Source: Lutjanus erythropterus (taxonomy: Eukaryota > Chordata > Actinopteri > Lutjaniformes > Lutjanidae). From it: a DNA stretch of 64,000 nucleotides. Of this stretch, positions 45,701-61,000 are shown one piece after another. A model generated the notes under the pieces. That model had not been told where the DNA came from. It saw only the letters and a list, made by a program, of their open reading frames with translations, and did no database searches. Both the position numbers and the translations under genes were made by a program. The first letter of the stretch is position 1; each line of letters starts with the position of its first letter. Where the stretch lies: NCBI GenBank assembly GCA_020091685.1, contig CM034608.1, forward strand, positions 4,874,751 to 4,938,750, written 5' to 3'.

Positions 45701-48700
45701 AAACCACCTCAACAAGACATCTGAAGGTATCCTGTGGTATCTGGCACCAAGATGTTAGTAGCTGATTGCTTGTGTCCTGTAAGTTGGATCAGACTCATTG
45801 TTCCAGCACATCGCACAAATGCTTGATCAGATTGAGATGTGGGGAGTTTGGAGGCCAAGTCAACAACAGGCCACCTTCTTCAGCTGCTTGATGGTCTACT
45901 GCTGACACTCAATGTAGGTGCTTTTGATGGTAGACTGTGGTCAGTATGAGCACCTTCACGCCTGATGGGTTTAGCCTTTGCGCCCTATGAGCATCAGTGA
46001 GCCTTGGACACTCATGATCCTGTTGTCTGTTCATCAGTTGTCCTTCCATGGACCAACCAATGCATACTGGGAAAACCCCACAAGACGTGTCATTTTGGAG
46101 ACTCTCTGACCCAGACGTCTAGCCATTACATTCTGGCCCTTGTCCAGTTCACTCAGATCCTTATGCTGCCCTTTTTTTCCTGCGTCCCACACATAAACTT
46201 GAAGAACTGACTGTTCACCTGCTGCCTAATATATCACACCTCTTGACAGGTGCCATTGTAACAGATGATCAGTGTTATTCACTCAACTTGTAAGTGGTTG
46301 TAATGTTGTGACTAATCAGACCTTTGTTTTGGGGCTGTTTTTCTTGTTTTGGAGGAACTCTCTTAATTCAAAAGAAGGGAAATATTAATTCAATATCATC
46401 AAATGAAATTTTAGACAATAGTGTGCCTCCCATGTTATGGCTACAGTTTGTGTTTGACCCTTTTATGTTTCACCATGACAGTGCCTTCACGCACAAAGCC
46501 AGATTCATAAATTATTTTTCCAGTTTGGTGTGGAAGAACTTGACTGGCCTGCATGGAGCCTTGACCTCAACCTCATCCACCTTTAGGATCAAGTGGAAGG
46601 TGGAATGGCTTCCAGACAGTTAAGGTTATTCAGTGAAATCAAACTCTCAGAACAGACCTGGACTTGGTTGGGCTTCAGTGTCTTGCTCAAGGACTCAGTG
46701 GCAGGGAAAGGACTCTCCACTGAGTGGAAACCAGGCTGTAATGGACGGAGTTCAGATGGTTATCCTTTGGTGAAATGCAGCACTGCCTGGCAAGCAGTGA
46801 CACCATGATGACTGAACTGATAGCTGCAGATTCAGGACAAGCTGCTGCCTCTCAGGCCAGTTTGTCTCCTGAAGTTCAGAATCATTTCAACTTTATTTCA
46901 TTCTGAGATGCTCTGCTTTTTGTTTGTGGGGCTTTACCACTGTCAAACCATGCCATGTTGATTTGCGCCTCCATTACCAGTCATAACGTGCTGAGTTGTG
47001 CAAATTTGTTGCTGATGCTAAAATAACATGGATGACATCACTATGACATCAACAGGGTCATTTTCTCAGAAACTCCTGACCGTTTCCACAGGTTGAGTCC
47101 TAATGACCAGCAGAATGCTCTGAAGTTGGAGCAGGACAAAATACTGACTGTGTGTCCACCATTGTCCGCTCTGTCTTGCCTGCAGGGAAATGCCATCAAG
47201 ACGTACAAGTACAACGTCCTCACCTTCATCCCCCTGAACCTGTACGAGCAATTTAAAAGAGCTGCCAACCTCTATTTCCTGGCCCTTCTCATCCTACAGG
47301 TACCTCTTAAAAACCTGCTTGCCTTCTCATTTGTGTACATAATATTCTTTACCTTTATTTGTTCAGCTTTGTTGCCTTGTTCTTACCCATTATGTCTGTT
47401 CCTGTGTAAGCACATTGAAAGCAGAGAAAATAATGGAGTCATATTCCTTGTATGTGTATGTAATGACCAGCAAGCACCATCAAATGTTTGTTTGTTTGTT
47501 AGATTATTCCAGATATTTCCACCCTGCCCTGGTACACCACACTGATCCCTCTGGTCGTGGTGCTGGGAATCACTGCCATTAAAGACCTGGTGGACGACCT
47601 GGTAAGACACACATGCACACACACATACTAGTTGATTCCACCAAACATAGCATGTCTGCGTGCGCAAAATAAAAAGAAATTCTTCCTTTTCTCTCAATAT
47701 ATATATTTTTTTTTAGAACAAGTTCTGGAATCAAAAAAGGTCCTTAAATCATTTTGGTTGATGAAAAGAAGGCAGACATTTAAAACAAAGATTAATACAT
47801 TTATTTGAAAGATTGATTAATAAATAAAATCACATTATCATTTGATCAATGTATTATATGATCTGGTTTTCTCTGACCTAATTGTCTTTCTTCCAGGCAC
47901 GGCACAGGATGGACAAGGAGATCAACAACAGGAAGTGTGAGGTGCTGCTGGACGGCAGGTCAGAACAAAGTTCATTGGCTTTAATTCATTAAACAAGATA
48001 TCCACCATTTTTAAAGAGTGGCACAGTTTTTTTTTTTTTTTTTAAGAAATGCAGTAGATCAAGTCCTTGGTTGGCAGCATTTTAAGATATACCAAAATAT
48101 ATTTTTAACATTTTATACAGCATTTTGAACTGTGGCTCAAAGGTTTGTTTCTGTAAAATGTGTGCCAGTAAGCGAATGCTCCCCAGGTTTCTTGTCCTTG
48201 TCCTTTTCCATCATGAAAAAGCAATGACAACATACAGCTCTGGAAAAATTCAGAGACCACTCTCACAAATGTTTCTTTAAATCAGCATCTCTACATGTGT
48301 GGCAGCCGGTCCATTCCAGTGTTTGTTGGATTCCAACACAAGCCTCCTCAAACCACTGCTGTGATTAAAGATTGAGATTATCCCACCAATATTGATTTCT
48401 AAACTCCTCCTAAGTTAAAATATTAGTGTCGTGTTGTTTAAAAATGAATATGAACGTGTTTTCTTTGCATTATTCAAGGTCTGAAAACACTGCATCTTTT
48501 TTGTTATTTTGACCAGTTGTCATTTTCTGCCAATAAATGCACTAAATGGCAATATTTTAATTTAAAATTTGAGAGAAGTGTTATCAGCAGTTTATAGAAT
48601 AAAACAAAAAATGTTCATTTTACTCAAACACATACCTATAAATAGGAAAACCAGAGAAACTGATCATTTTGCAGTGGTCTCTTATTTTTTTCAGAGCTGT

Positions 48701-51700
48701 ATATGTATTAAAACTCTGATCGGTCCTCTCTGCTTCAGGTTTCAAGAGACAAAGTGGAGGGACATCCAGGTTGGAGATGTGGTTCGTCTGAAGAAGAACG
48801 ACTTCATTCCGGTGGGTCGATTTAGCCTGTTTGTTAGACTCTGTGACGGTGACTTGGCTGACTGACTGATAAACTCATGTACACAAATTGAAATGTTTAA
48901 AAATGCCATTTCAAGCTGACCGAATGGTGCTCAATTTTGATGTGTTAGAATTCCAAGTCAACATATCAATAATGTAAATTTCCAATACTAATTAATTCTA
49001 TCTACAACCCACTTTTCATGAGTCAAAATGTTAATTAGTGATGTCGTAAATATCAACAAATAAATTCTCACCATGAGTGATCCAGTTTTTCAGAAGCTGG
49101 GCAACACCAGCATACTTAAAGCAAGACAGAAATACACCAGAATGAGATCTGTGACCAGATTTAAGAGTGAAATCCTTCAGAGTCCTTGATGGATTTCACA
49201 TTTTTAATGTGTGTGTATATATATATTTTTTTTATTGTCTTCAGGCTGACATCCTGCTGTTATCCAGCTCCAACCCAAACAGTTTATGCTATGTGGAAAC
49301 AGCCGAGCTCGACGGGTAAGACTTTTCATCATTTACATCAACTTTCTGCCACCAAAATAATAATAATAAAAAAAAAAAACTTGATCTTTATCATAATTTA
49401 GTGTCATGCTAACTGTAATATCTATACTGGTTGCTGTATTCAAGTTGAGTAATGGACTATATTTTGTATCGTGACTGCTGGATCAATGTTCTTTGCTCCA
49501 ATAAGTTTTTGTTTGATCTGTCGTTTTCTCAAGAGTTCAGTCAACAAATTAATAACTGATAAGATCAAAGTCTGTGACCGCACATTCTGCCATTAAGTGA
49601 GAAACGCCTTTAAATCAAACATACAGGCCTGTGCTGGCGCCTCTAATGGAACTATTTTGCAGCAAATGGCTGCTCAAGTGAAACACCCATCACTGTCACC
49701 TTTCTTTGTTTTTCAGAGTTTTGTGGAATAAAACTTGCATCAGGAAATTTATAATAAATTCTTTTTTTTTTTTTCATAAATAAACTTTATGTATCCAGGG
49801 TGGCCAAGTTATCAGAGAAATCTTAATTTTGAAAAATCTTTTCCATCTTAAACAGATTCAACCTCATACATTTTGGATTGACAGTGATTCCACTTTCCTC
49901 TATGATTGGTTTTCACTCTGTGTATGTTTTGTTTTCCCTCTGCAGAGAAACCAACCTGAAGTTTAAGATGGGCCTGCGAGTGACTGATGAGAGGCTGCAG
50001 GAGGAGCGTCAGCTGGCTGAGTTTGATGGTGAGCGTGGTTCACAGCTACAAGCCAAGTTTATTTGCATGAACCTGAATCACTTTTAATCACTCACTCACC
50101 TGAGAATAAAACCTTAGTTGTCATTTTTAAAATGGAACAATAAAATAGAAATATTCCTGATATGACATTAGTACTGCTAATATAATCTGAATATTTGTAG
50201 TTTTGAGGGGAAGAATAATAATCAAAATTAACTGAAAAACTTCTTGAGATGCAGCTACATTTTTTAAATCTATACCAACATGAAGATGTAATCACAGTAC
50301 ATGTTCAGTGCCAGAGAATAAATAATTACTCAATCACTCTGATAATGGCTGTAGCCACAGATAAGGATTAAAATCAAGTGTTTGGGTTTGCATTATGCAA
50401 TGTGTGAATGATATTATGCAAGAGATTCTCGTAAATATTGGTGTGCTTGTAACCTTCTTGATACTTGTGTTGAAATGTTTAACTTTCAAATGAATGAATT
50501 TGTTTTACTTTGATGTATTTGAAATAGCAGTACTTCAGTTAACTTCTAAATTTATCCTGTTTCTTTCCTTTCTGCTGTGCAAATAAACAAATAAGACAAT
50601 CCTGAAAACTTGTCCACTTGCTGCACACAAAAGGAGGCAAAGACTAAATTCATTTAGTCTGACTGATCACTTCAATTTAGGATTATGTTGTTTTTTTTTT
50701 TTTTAGGATGATAACAACACAAAATGACAACAGAAAATTCATTTGAAAATAGTCATTAGATTCAGTAGAACTAATTATTAAGAACTATTTCAGTCTTTAC
50801 TTTTTGTTTGGAATGAAAGCCCTCCTCATGTCCGTTTGTCTTTGCTGAAGCTCTGATCGAGTGCGAGGAGCCAAACAACCGTCTGGACAAGTTCACAGGG
50901 ACGATGCTGTGGGAGAGGGAGCGCTACCCTCTGGACCTGGACAACATGCTGCTCCGAGGCTGCAAGATCAGGAACACAGAGGAGTGTCACGGCCTGGTCA
51001 TCTTCGCAGGTGGGAAACCCTCGACCACGTCACAGCTTCACCCGAGATGACGTCACTCCAAATTTGAGAAAATAAAATTTTAATCTTGATGACGCGAACT
51101 GAAGATGCGGATAAATGACATAACATTTGTTGCACTGATATACAGCTCTAGTTTAGATTATAGCAAAGTAATCACTTTTAGTAAATGGTTACAAGTTTAC
51201 TTTTACAAGGTTATTTGAAGTTGGTCTGAAAAAAGGGTCTCATTTTTTTTCTTGCATATGGATAAGATGATGTCACCTAATGTAAGACAAATCCAGAAAA
51301 ATGATTAGACAGTTAATGAATTGTTTATCAACAGAACAGTACCTATAGTTACCTACAGAAGATGGCGGTCAGCAAGTCCTCAGTTTAGAGAAGCAGCAGG
51401 AAGGCAGCTGTTGGAAACTAAGCAATGTGCTGCTGTGGACAGGGTCAGCAGCAAAATTAATATCAGTTCAGTAAGTGTACACTATATTTAAAAATATTTT
51501 CACTGCCTTGCCGTGCTGTTAAGCAGCCTTTTCCAATAGGAAACTGCCATTCTGTAAGCCAAATATTGCTCTCTCCAATGCAACCAGTCTCCTTTACCTT
51601 ACAGAAAACTGGAGTTGTTGGTTTATTGCTGTCTCAATCTCTTAGTGTTATTGTGTGACTTCAGTGTTTCAGAGGGTTAGTTCACATTCAAGAAGTCACA

Positions 51701-54700
51701 AAATAACACAAAGAAACTAAGTAATCGAGGCAGAGTTGGATCAGAAACTGCTGTATTCTGTGAGGTAAAATTACTGGTTTTGTAAGACTGGAGTTTGGTT
51801 GCTTTGGAGAGTAATATTTAGCTTATTTAATAGAAAAAAAGTATTTTTTTGGAGGGTAGAATAATTACTGGTGACCCTGTTCAGAGCAGGACATGGCTTA
51901 GCTTCTTACACCATCTACTGTGGGTAATACACTGACTTTGGACCTCATATAACCCAAACTATCCCTTAATTTCTCATTGGTACCAAAAAAAAATCATGCC
52001 AGTAAATCAAATATATTACTGATGAGTGTTTCATAATTACTGATAGCAACGTCTGGCATTCACCATTTTGATATATGTCGCTGTAGGAGCTGACACCAAA
52101 ATCATGAGGAACGGTGGAAAAACAAGGTTCAAGAGGACCAAAATTGACGAGTTGATGAACTACATGGTTTACACAGTAAGTCTGAGTCGCATGCATTTTT
52201 TCTTTTAAATGCATCTCCTTCCATTGTCTCATTATGAACATATCAGCTAACTTTTCTTACTGTTCTGTCATGCAGAGGCCTCTCTGTCCAACTTTTTATT
52301 CACTTTTTTAAAATAACTGGTTTCAAGATGTAAAGTTGTTAACATCAGTTGGTCTTTTATTGGACTAACTGTGTTTCGGCCCCACCATAGATCTTCGTGC
52401 TGTTGATCCTGGTGGCGGCCGGTCTGGCCATTGGTCACACCTTCTGGTACGAGGAGATCGGCGCTAAGGCCTGGTACCTGTATGATGGCAAAAACCAGGA
52501 CGCCTCCTACAGAGGCTTCCTCAGCTTCTGGGGATACATCATCGTCCTCAACACCATGGTGCCCATTTCACTATATGTCAGGTCAGTAAAACCAAATGCA
52601 CATATTCCGGGTTCTGTCACACTCAGTAGTCAAAAAGCAACTCTTCCTCTCAGAGGGAATTGTCAAATTGATCTTCTGTTTGTCTGCTTGGTGTTCAGTG
52701 TGGAGGTGATTCGTCTGGGCCAGAGTAAGTTCATCAACTGGGACCTGCAGATGTATTACGCAGAGAAAGACACACCAGCCAAGGTACATTACTACTGTTT
52801 TTACTGTAATTCTCTTTGGCTTCCTGGCTTTCTATCAAACACACATCACATCCTGTACAAAGTTTCAGTCATCAAGAATTCTTTGTTGAAGAACAACTAG
52901 ACAGCAGGTGTTAGATCAGGAAATGATTCATCTTCCTGAAACAGAAATAGGTTAATAGTTGTGCTGTACCACCATTTGTTGACAGGATTGAGCAGATAAC
53001 TTTGAAATGTAGTCAGCTACTGAATACAAATTACATGGCATTTTTTTGCAGTTAATGAAAAAAATCTAATCTGAATATTTGTGGATGATTTCAAAATCAA
53101 ACATTGCAAATTCTGTACTTTACGATTGAAAAATGGATGCAGGTACAATCTGGGATGTTTATAGTTTTATTTTTGTAATCGGAATATGTAATCCTAATTG
53201 CATATAATCCATTACCTCCCAAGCCTCTTTGTTGACAGTAAAAGCTCAAGACTTTAGAGACACATGCTGAATAGATTCAGCTGGTTATTGCACAGTACAT
53301 TGAAGATGATTTTTTAAAATACATTTTTCAAAGTATAATGCTTAAAAGCTTCACATACATACCATATTATTGCAGATCTTTGATAATTTTATGTTGTATT
53401 TTCTTGCAACTGTACTAGTTAAAAAGTCAGAAGTTTGATTCAGAAGAAAAGGCATTTATCAGTTACATTACAAAAACTGCAAAAGAGTAACTTGGGTAAT
53501 TAATGTTAATAATACAACAATACAAGACAATAATATTTTTAATATTAATAATACCATAATATTCTTATATGTTAAAATAATACCATAATATTGCATTTTA
53601 TAATTAAACAGTTTATTTCTTATGATACATCTTCACAGCTAAAAGAGGACAAAACCTTTTTTCCCTCTTTTGTCAATACAGTCACTTAAGGTTCACTTAA
53701 TGGCTGCTTCCAGAGCTTTCAACTATATCTCATGGCCTTCAGCTGCTTCTAATTTTTGCAACTGGTCGAGTACTAAGATTATGTTATGACAGCTGAGCAT
53801 TGTCAACTACATTTGTCATAGTTGAGATTATTTGGTCAAACTACACTCTTAACAGCACAGTTGCAGTAAAAAGTTGACATCTCCTCCCTGTGCATGTTTT
53901 TGCACTTTTCATTACATCACTTCTTCCCGTTGTGCAGGCTCGGACCACCACCCTGAACGAGCAGCTCGGTCAGATCGAGTACATCTTTTCGGACAAGACG
54001 GGAACTCTGACACAGAACATAATGCAGTTCAAGAAGTGCACCATCGCCGGACGCGTCTACGGTACTGATGTGCTTTATTTCACTCAAACCTGGAACTACT
54101 GTTTGATATTTTAGTGGTTTTGTTTATAAAGATCTCAACGGATCTGTGTGAACCTGTGACTCTAGCAGTATCAGTGCCTTAGTGTCTATGGTGTTGCCCA
54201 GGGGAATTCTGTCTCAGGCTGGTGAACTAACCTGTGAGGTGAAAGATAGAAGAAAGATACAAGGAGGAAACCAGTAAGAGGTAGCTGTGGAGGTGAAGGG
54301 GAAAAAGAAAGCAAGAGAGACACCTGCTGACTTTTTATTGCAATGACAACTGTCTTACTGACACCAAAAACATCTACAGCACACCTGAATCTGCAGGAAC
54401 TATTAGTTTGTTTATTATCTCTGCCTGTAGCTGTTGACAGGATTGTGTTATCAGAAAGATGAAAAATGAGCCTTTAATGATCCCTTTGGCGAAACTGGTT
54501 CACTGCAGCAGGAACATGGAATTTAGATAAGAGCAAAGCAAACACAAAGACGGATTTAAAGTTTGTAGATGGCTTCACTGTATTACAGTCTGGGACACAG
54601 ATACAAAGGACTCTACAAAGAAAGAAAAAAATATAATAATGTAGAACCTAACAGGGAACCACTCTCTGTTTGCTGGTCATGTGCTGGTTGCTGTGGTCGG

Positions 54701-55007
54701 CACAATAGACCTGCATCAGAAATCACACCAGCACTGAATGTCCAGCATTCAGTTTAATATAAACCCATTTCCACCAGTGAAACAAAAATATCTACTGTAA
54801 ATCATAATTATGAGATTAAAATATTCTAAATTATGAGATAAAAGTCATAATTTTTAAAATCAATTTTATGATAATTATGATAAAGTCATAATTATGAGTT
54901 TAAAATTGTATAACAATAACTTTTTCCACAATCATTACCATGGACATATTCTTTTCTTCCTTCCCCATAGCTTAATGCCAAGTACTCCAAATATTTCTTT
55001 GTCATAG

Positions 55008-55057
<50 letters not shown>

Positions 55058-58000
55058 TGTGTATGTATGTATGTGGCGTGTGCGTTGCGCAACAAACAGT
55101 AAATGCAGGAATGTAATTGCAACATAACTGTTACATGTGACGTTGTAAGAACCTGCCAAGTGAAATTCCATCCAGTGTCATCACCAGCACATTATTTTAT
55201 AGTTCCTTGTTCCAGTGTTCCCATCACTTTTTGGAGATGTTGTGACAATTGATCAGTATTGCAACAACACCATGATATCATGCAGATACTGCAAAAATAC
55301 CACAGAATATCTGTTACATTGGCATGTTTCAACAACGTAGCAGAAATATAAGTAATGGTAATGTAACTGTAACGTTGCAGTAACATCAATACAACGTCAT
55401 AAATCATACATTACAGTCACAACATTGCAGGGACATACTGTCTTTTGTAGGGCATTTGCTCCTTTAGATAATGTTCTCATTTTCTCCTTCAAAAACACAT
55501 TGGGAACCAGCAGTGGTTGTCTCAAGGACAGGGGCTAAAAAAAATAGAAAGGGCACCAAATATATATGGTGAGGCAGCAGCACTGCGAAAATAGTTCTGC
55601 ATTTAAGGTGAAAGGGTTCTAATTCCTGGTTCAGATTCAGATTGTTCTATTGTGTAACAACTACTGCAACTCTGTAATAAAACACACAGGAAACCATTCA
55701 ACTTTTTAAAGGTATGTAGAGGTCAAATAATTTACTAGTATGTGGGGCAGCCAGTAAGGCACTGAATTGTGTTTTCTCCATTGAAAGGGCACCCGAGATG
55801 CCAATTTACCACATTTTGTCCACCAGTAGGGCGCTCCAGGGGGGATTTTATCATTTTTGTCCAATGTAAGGACACTTGAGGACAGAGAACATGATAAAAT
55901 AACCTCTAAGGTGCCAGTGGCCAAAATGTGGTTAAATGACCTCTAGAGTGCTCTTCCATTTAATCTCAATAAATAAATTAAATTAAATGGAAGAGCACTC
56001 GAGATGGCACTTTATCACATTTTATCTACAAAAGGTGCATCTTAGAGGGTGTTTTTGTGGTTTCTCAAACATTGTGGCACCAGAAAGAATTCAGTTTTTT
56101 AAATAAGAATCCTTCAGTTGAGTGCATCATTATTTTTATTAACACCATCTTATGTTTTTTTTCTCTCCTTTCTACAGGTGAACCAACCACTGCTGAGGGA
56201 GTATCGTTGGACCGAGGAAGGGTAAAATATCTGATATACTTATGTCAGAAGACATTCCAAAAAAGATGATTGAAATGTAAAATGTGATGAACTGTTATCT
56301 TAAGATTCATTGAATTCTTTGAAAATATGACACAGCCAGATTATATTTAATTCTAAACATATAGAAAATGACACCTACCTTGAATTATAAGTTGTTCTGT
56401 AATTTTTCTGAAGGCCTGCTGATGTGATAGTTTGGATGACAAATTTAGAACATCATCCATCATCTGCTTCAGTATAGTGTGGTTAATATTTTCAATCAAT
56501 ATCTGAAAATCCACTATACTGATTATTTTCCTGTTTCCCCATTAGCCGGTGGACTGGAGCTGGAACCGGCTCGCTGACAGGAAGTTCCAGTTCATGGATC
56601 ATTCACTGGTTGCCTGCATCCGATCCGGGAAGGACAAGGATGTCACAGAGTTCTTCAAACTGCTGTCCCTCTGCCACACCGTCATGGTGGAGCACAAAGA
56701 TGGTAATCCTAAAGTCCTAGTTTTGGCAAAGGAGAAGAAACATGAGTAGAGCTTTGAGTAAACGGCAACCACCAAGGCTGACTGTATGAATGTTGTCATC
56801 AAGTGTCATTCGGTCAATTATTTCATTTAAATGCAAATGCTGAGTGGGCGTAACAAAGACATGTAAAGGTTATGTTGTCTTGGTTTTATGTCAAGTTGTC
56901 ATGACAAAGACTTTGACAGCTTATGTCTTGGTTAATGTCAAAGTGTTGTCATAACAAAGACAAATGTCATGTCATGGCTATGACGGTGTCAGGTCAGTCT
57001 TACACACACTCCTTCAAATAAAGTGTTTATTTTTATATTGTCATTAAAGGAAATGATTCTGTGTGAAGCAATGAAAAATAAAACTGCACAGAAAGGTGCC
57101 GTACTATAAAGCTACAGGCACTGCACTGGACATAACCTCCTCATGCATGGCTTCATATCGTTCTTTCAGGTGAACTGGTGTACCAGGCGGCGTCTCCTGA
57201 TGAGGGCGCCCTGGTGACGGCGGCCAGGAACTTCGGCTTCGTGTTTCTGTCTCGAACACAGGACACCATCACTATCAAAGAGATGGCGCAGGAGACGACC
57301 TATGAAATGTTGGCGCTGCTCGACTTCAACTCCGACCGCAAGCGCATGTCTATCATCTGTGAGTGCACACACATACGCACAAACACATGTCATTTCTGGT
57401 TATGTTGTTATGTTAACAGTCAATTCACACAAAAACCCAAAGGTCAAAATGTTTAATAAAAGTAAATTAAAAAACACAATTTGAACAAAACAAGTGGATA
57501 CATGATAAGTCTGGCAACACTTCTAATATTTTAAAATATAAAAAGCAACGAGAAATTCTATGGTATTAACATCGTATCCAAAGCCTTGTTTATTTTCCTC
57601 TGTTCCATTGAACTCCATTGTTGTCCAAAAACTATTTAAAGCACATCAGTGGGCCACACTATTGCACTGGGTTACACTGACGATGGGTAGCAAAGTCAGA
57701 CAGTATCAAGAGATGGATGGGCACGTTTTGTTTTTTTTTTGCTCTTTTTATGGGATTTGTTGTTAACAGTAAGACAATAAATCCAGCCTTATCATTTTCA
57801 GTTTTTGAGAATGGTTTACAAAGGCTTTTTTAAGAGCTACTCAAAAAACACTTTCCTGACTTGTTGACCTGTTTAAACAGTCTTAAACATCAATAATTAG
57901 GCAATAAAAGATCTAAAGTAAAGCAACTAAAATTACAAACATTTCTAATATGTGCTCAGTTTTATTTTAGTTTTATATATTTATATTTATATTGTCATCT

Positions 58001-61000
58001 TTAAGATACACCTTTATTTTGAAATTCCTAAGGCATGTCTATCATAAATATCTGGAAGAGTTCAGTTAAAAAGTTTTCAAGTGTTGACATAAATGTAACT
58101 GATTGTGTTAAGCAGACATACATTGTCTAATATTGACTGCAGACCCCTTAAGTGAATCTAATTGAAATCCAATCGTGGCAGACTTTGTGATATCAGCAAA
58201 TACAGTATTGTTCTCCAAAGAAGTTTCCACCCTCTAATCATCTATCCTGCTGTCTCTTCTCTGTTTCAGTGAAGTTTCCTGATGGTCGTATCCGTCTCTA
58301 CTGTAAGGGAGCCGACACTGTCATCTATGAACGACTTTCCCCCAACTCCAGACACAAAGACACTACCCAGACAGCTCTAGATGTGAGTTTGTGCAGCTTT
58401 ATCCTAATTTTCACTGTTGTATTTCACTGCTGTATGTCTTTTCTTGGCACAGCAGACATACTGCATGTAGAAATGATGATGTGTATGTAGCTGTTTCTCT
58501 TGTTTCAATGAAAGGAAATCTAGACTGTGTTTTGTGCTTCAGGAATTTGCCAACGCGACCCTGCGGACGCTGTGCTTGTGTTACAAAGACATCAGTGCAG
58601 ACGAATATGCCGCCTGGTCCAGGAAACACAAAGACGCTCAGGTGGCCACGGCTGACAGAGAGGGTGCCCTCGACCGCGTATACGAGCAGATCGAGAACAA
58701 CCTGTTGGTGAGTGGAAAACAAAAACTTTTTCATGCTTTACAACACTTGAGTTTCCATTGAGAAACGGGCATTTTTAAAATCCTTTTGGAAGCAGCCACA
58801 GCTTTTTAAAAACCCTACTGAAACCCAGTTCGAAACCATTTACTCTTGACTGAAAGTCTGGGCTTTTCCACTGAAAATGTGTAAAAGTTAAAACAGTGAT
58901 CATCATATCTAAGCTGCTGTGTCCCTCTGTCCAGCTTATTGGGGCGACTGCCATCGAGGACAAATTGCAGGACAAGGTGCCAGAGACCATCGCCACACTT
59001 GCCAAGGCTGACATCAAGATCTGGGTTCTGACTGGCGATAAGAAAGGTACCGTCACCTCAGACTACACAGAGGAGTCATATTATTGTTCAACATGTTCTC
59101 ATGTATCAATAAACCAATAAAACCACAGATGTTTCGTACTGAACCAAAGTTAACAATCCTATCTTTCTGCTGGGATTAAAAGCTTTCCTTTTGGGTCACA
59201 TTTAATTAGCTAAATCACCCGATCAGAACATCATCCTGCAGCTGCAACAGACTTAAATTTGTTCTATTTTTTCCCCAGAAACGGCAGAGAACATTGGCTA
59301 CTCATGTTCACTTTTGACGGACGACATGACAATCCACTACGGAGAGGACGTCAAGTGAGTTGAATAAAATGTCAGACCTAGATTAAAATTGTCTAAGGTC
59401 CAGTGTGCAAGATTTAGGGGATCTATTGGCAGAATATGGCAGGAATGGAATATGATATTCATAAGCATGTTTTCATATGTTTATAATTACCTGAAAGAAA
59501 ACAATTGAGGTGCTTCAAGCTAATGACCAGCCAATAAGTTGGCTAAAAAGACACAATCATGTACATGTCTTTGTGGATTTTGTAGTGATGGGGAAAGATG
59601 GATGTTGTGGTGGTCGTGTCACTGATTTTTTTTTAGCTGCAGACCTTGCTTTCTATCGTCATTGACAACATAATTCCTTAATCTAAGTTTTATTATTTTT
59701 GCACTGTGTTGTATTCCACTGGTCTGCTGTATCCCTTTAGTTTGCCAGGTTTGCACGTATTGCACTACAAATCAGCCAGTCACGTTTCATAAACAAATAT
59801 AACTTCTATCAATATTTATAAAAATGCAAATATTGAATTTAAAAAAGGTTAGGTAATTTCAAGACGTCTGTCTCAAGTGTAAATCAAGTCTCAAGTCATG
59901 AATACCAAGTCAAACTCAAGCTGAGTCTTTGAATCTTGCAAACCAACCAAGTCTCAAGTCCTCAAATTTGTGACTGAAGACATGTGACATGTGACAGTGT
60001 CCACCTCTGAAGACAAGAGGTTTGTTGTTTTCTGCTCTGTAAAACAAAACTCAAGATACTTAATCATAAAACACAGTCATATTCATCACTGGTCATATCA
60101 ACCTGCACCTCTCTTCCTAACTTGTATGCCAGTCCCTCACGGTTTTGTGTCTGATGTTTGTCTCTTGTTTCTGTGTCTTCAGTGAGAAGCTGAGGATCCG
60201 TCAAGCCAACAGGAGAAACGAGCCTATGACTACCCGTCGCAGAAAGAGACCTGTGCAGCCTTTCTTCCCTGAACCTGGCAAAAACGCTCTCATCATCACC
60301 GGAGGATGGCTGGTGGGTTCCATTCAAGATTAACGCTGTTTTAAAATGATGATGACAAAATGATTAGTGATTATAGTATTTAGAAAATTATTCATGGGAA
60401 AAATCTTACCCTAAATTCTCTTCCCATCAGCCAACATCGTGGATTGTGTTGATTTACTTGTTTTTATTTTCTCAGAACGAGATTCTGTACGAAAAGAAGA
60501 AGAAACGGCGTCGCCTGCGTCTGCGTCGTCTGGGAAAGCGACCGCCTCCCAGCAACCCTCAGGACGGACAGCCCATGGATGACTGGGAGAAGGAGATGAG
60601 ACAGGTACAATGAAATAAATTAAACATTTAAGATATAAGTAGGACATGCTTGAATTGACAGTGCATGGCTGGATGGTTTCCATGATAACTAACATGAGGA
60701 AATGTCTCCACAGATTGACTTTGTGGACATGGCCTGTGAGTGTGAGGCGGTCATCTGCTGTCGTGTCACACCCAAGCAGAAGGCCAACGTGGTGAGTCTG
60801 GTGAAGAAGTACAAGAAAGCTGTGACGCTGTCCATCGGAGACGGAGCCAATGATGTCAACATGATCAAGAGTAAGGACATGAGTGATCTCTGCTCATGTT
60901 TTATTTGCATGACAAACATTCCAGTGGATGTCCTCTAATCTCTAACCCCGTCCTCTGTCCCTCCAGCTGCAGACATCGGTGTTGGTATCAGTGGTCAGGA

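Larger units (their letters stand above)
42781..47185 (+). other. atp8b1 intron 3 (between second and third coding exons)
   Basis: A 4.4-kb intron with (GAT)n(AAT)n at 43318-43350, TTAA element copy D and two Tc1 relics, each listed. Around 46640-46800 a low-similarity, SINE-tail-like phrase (gtcttgctcaaggactcag) is visible. No exon is missing from the reading frame across this intron. Confidence 0.7.
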
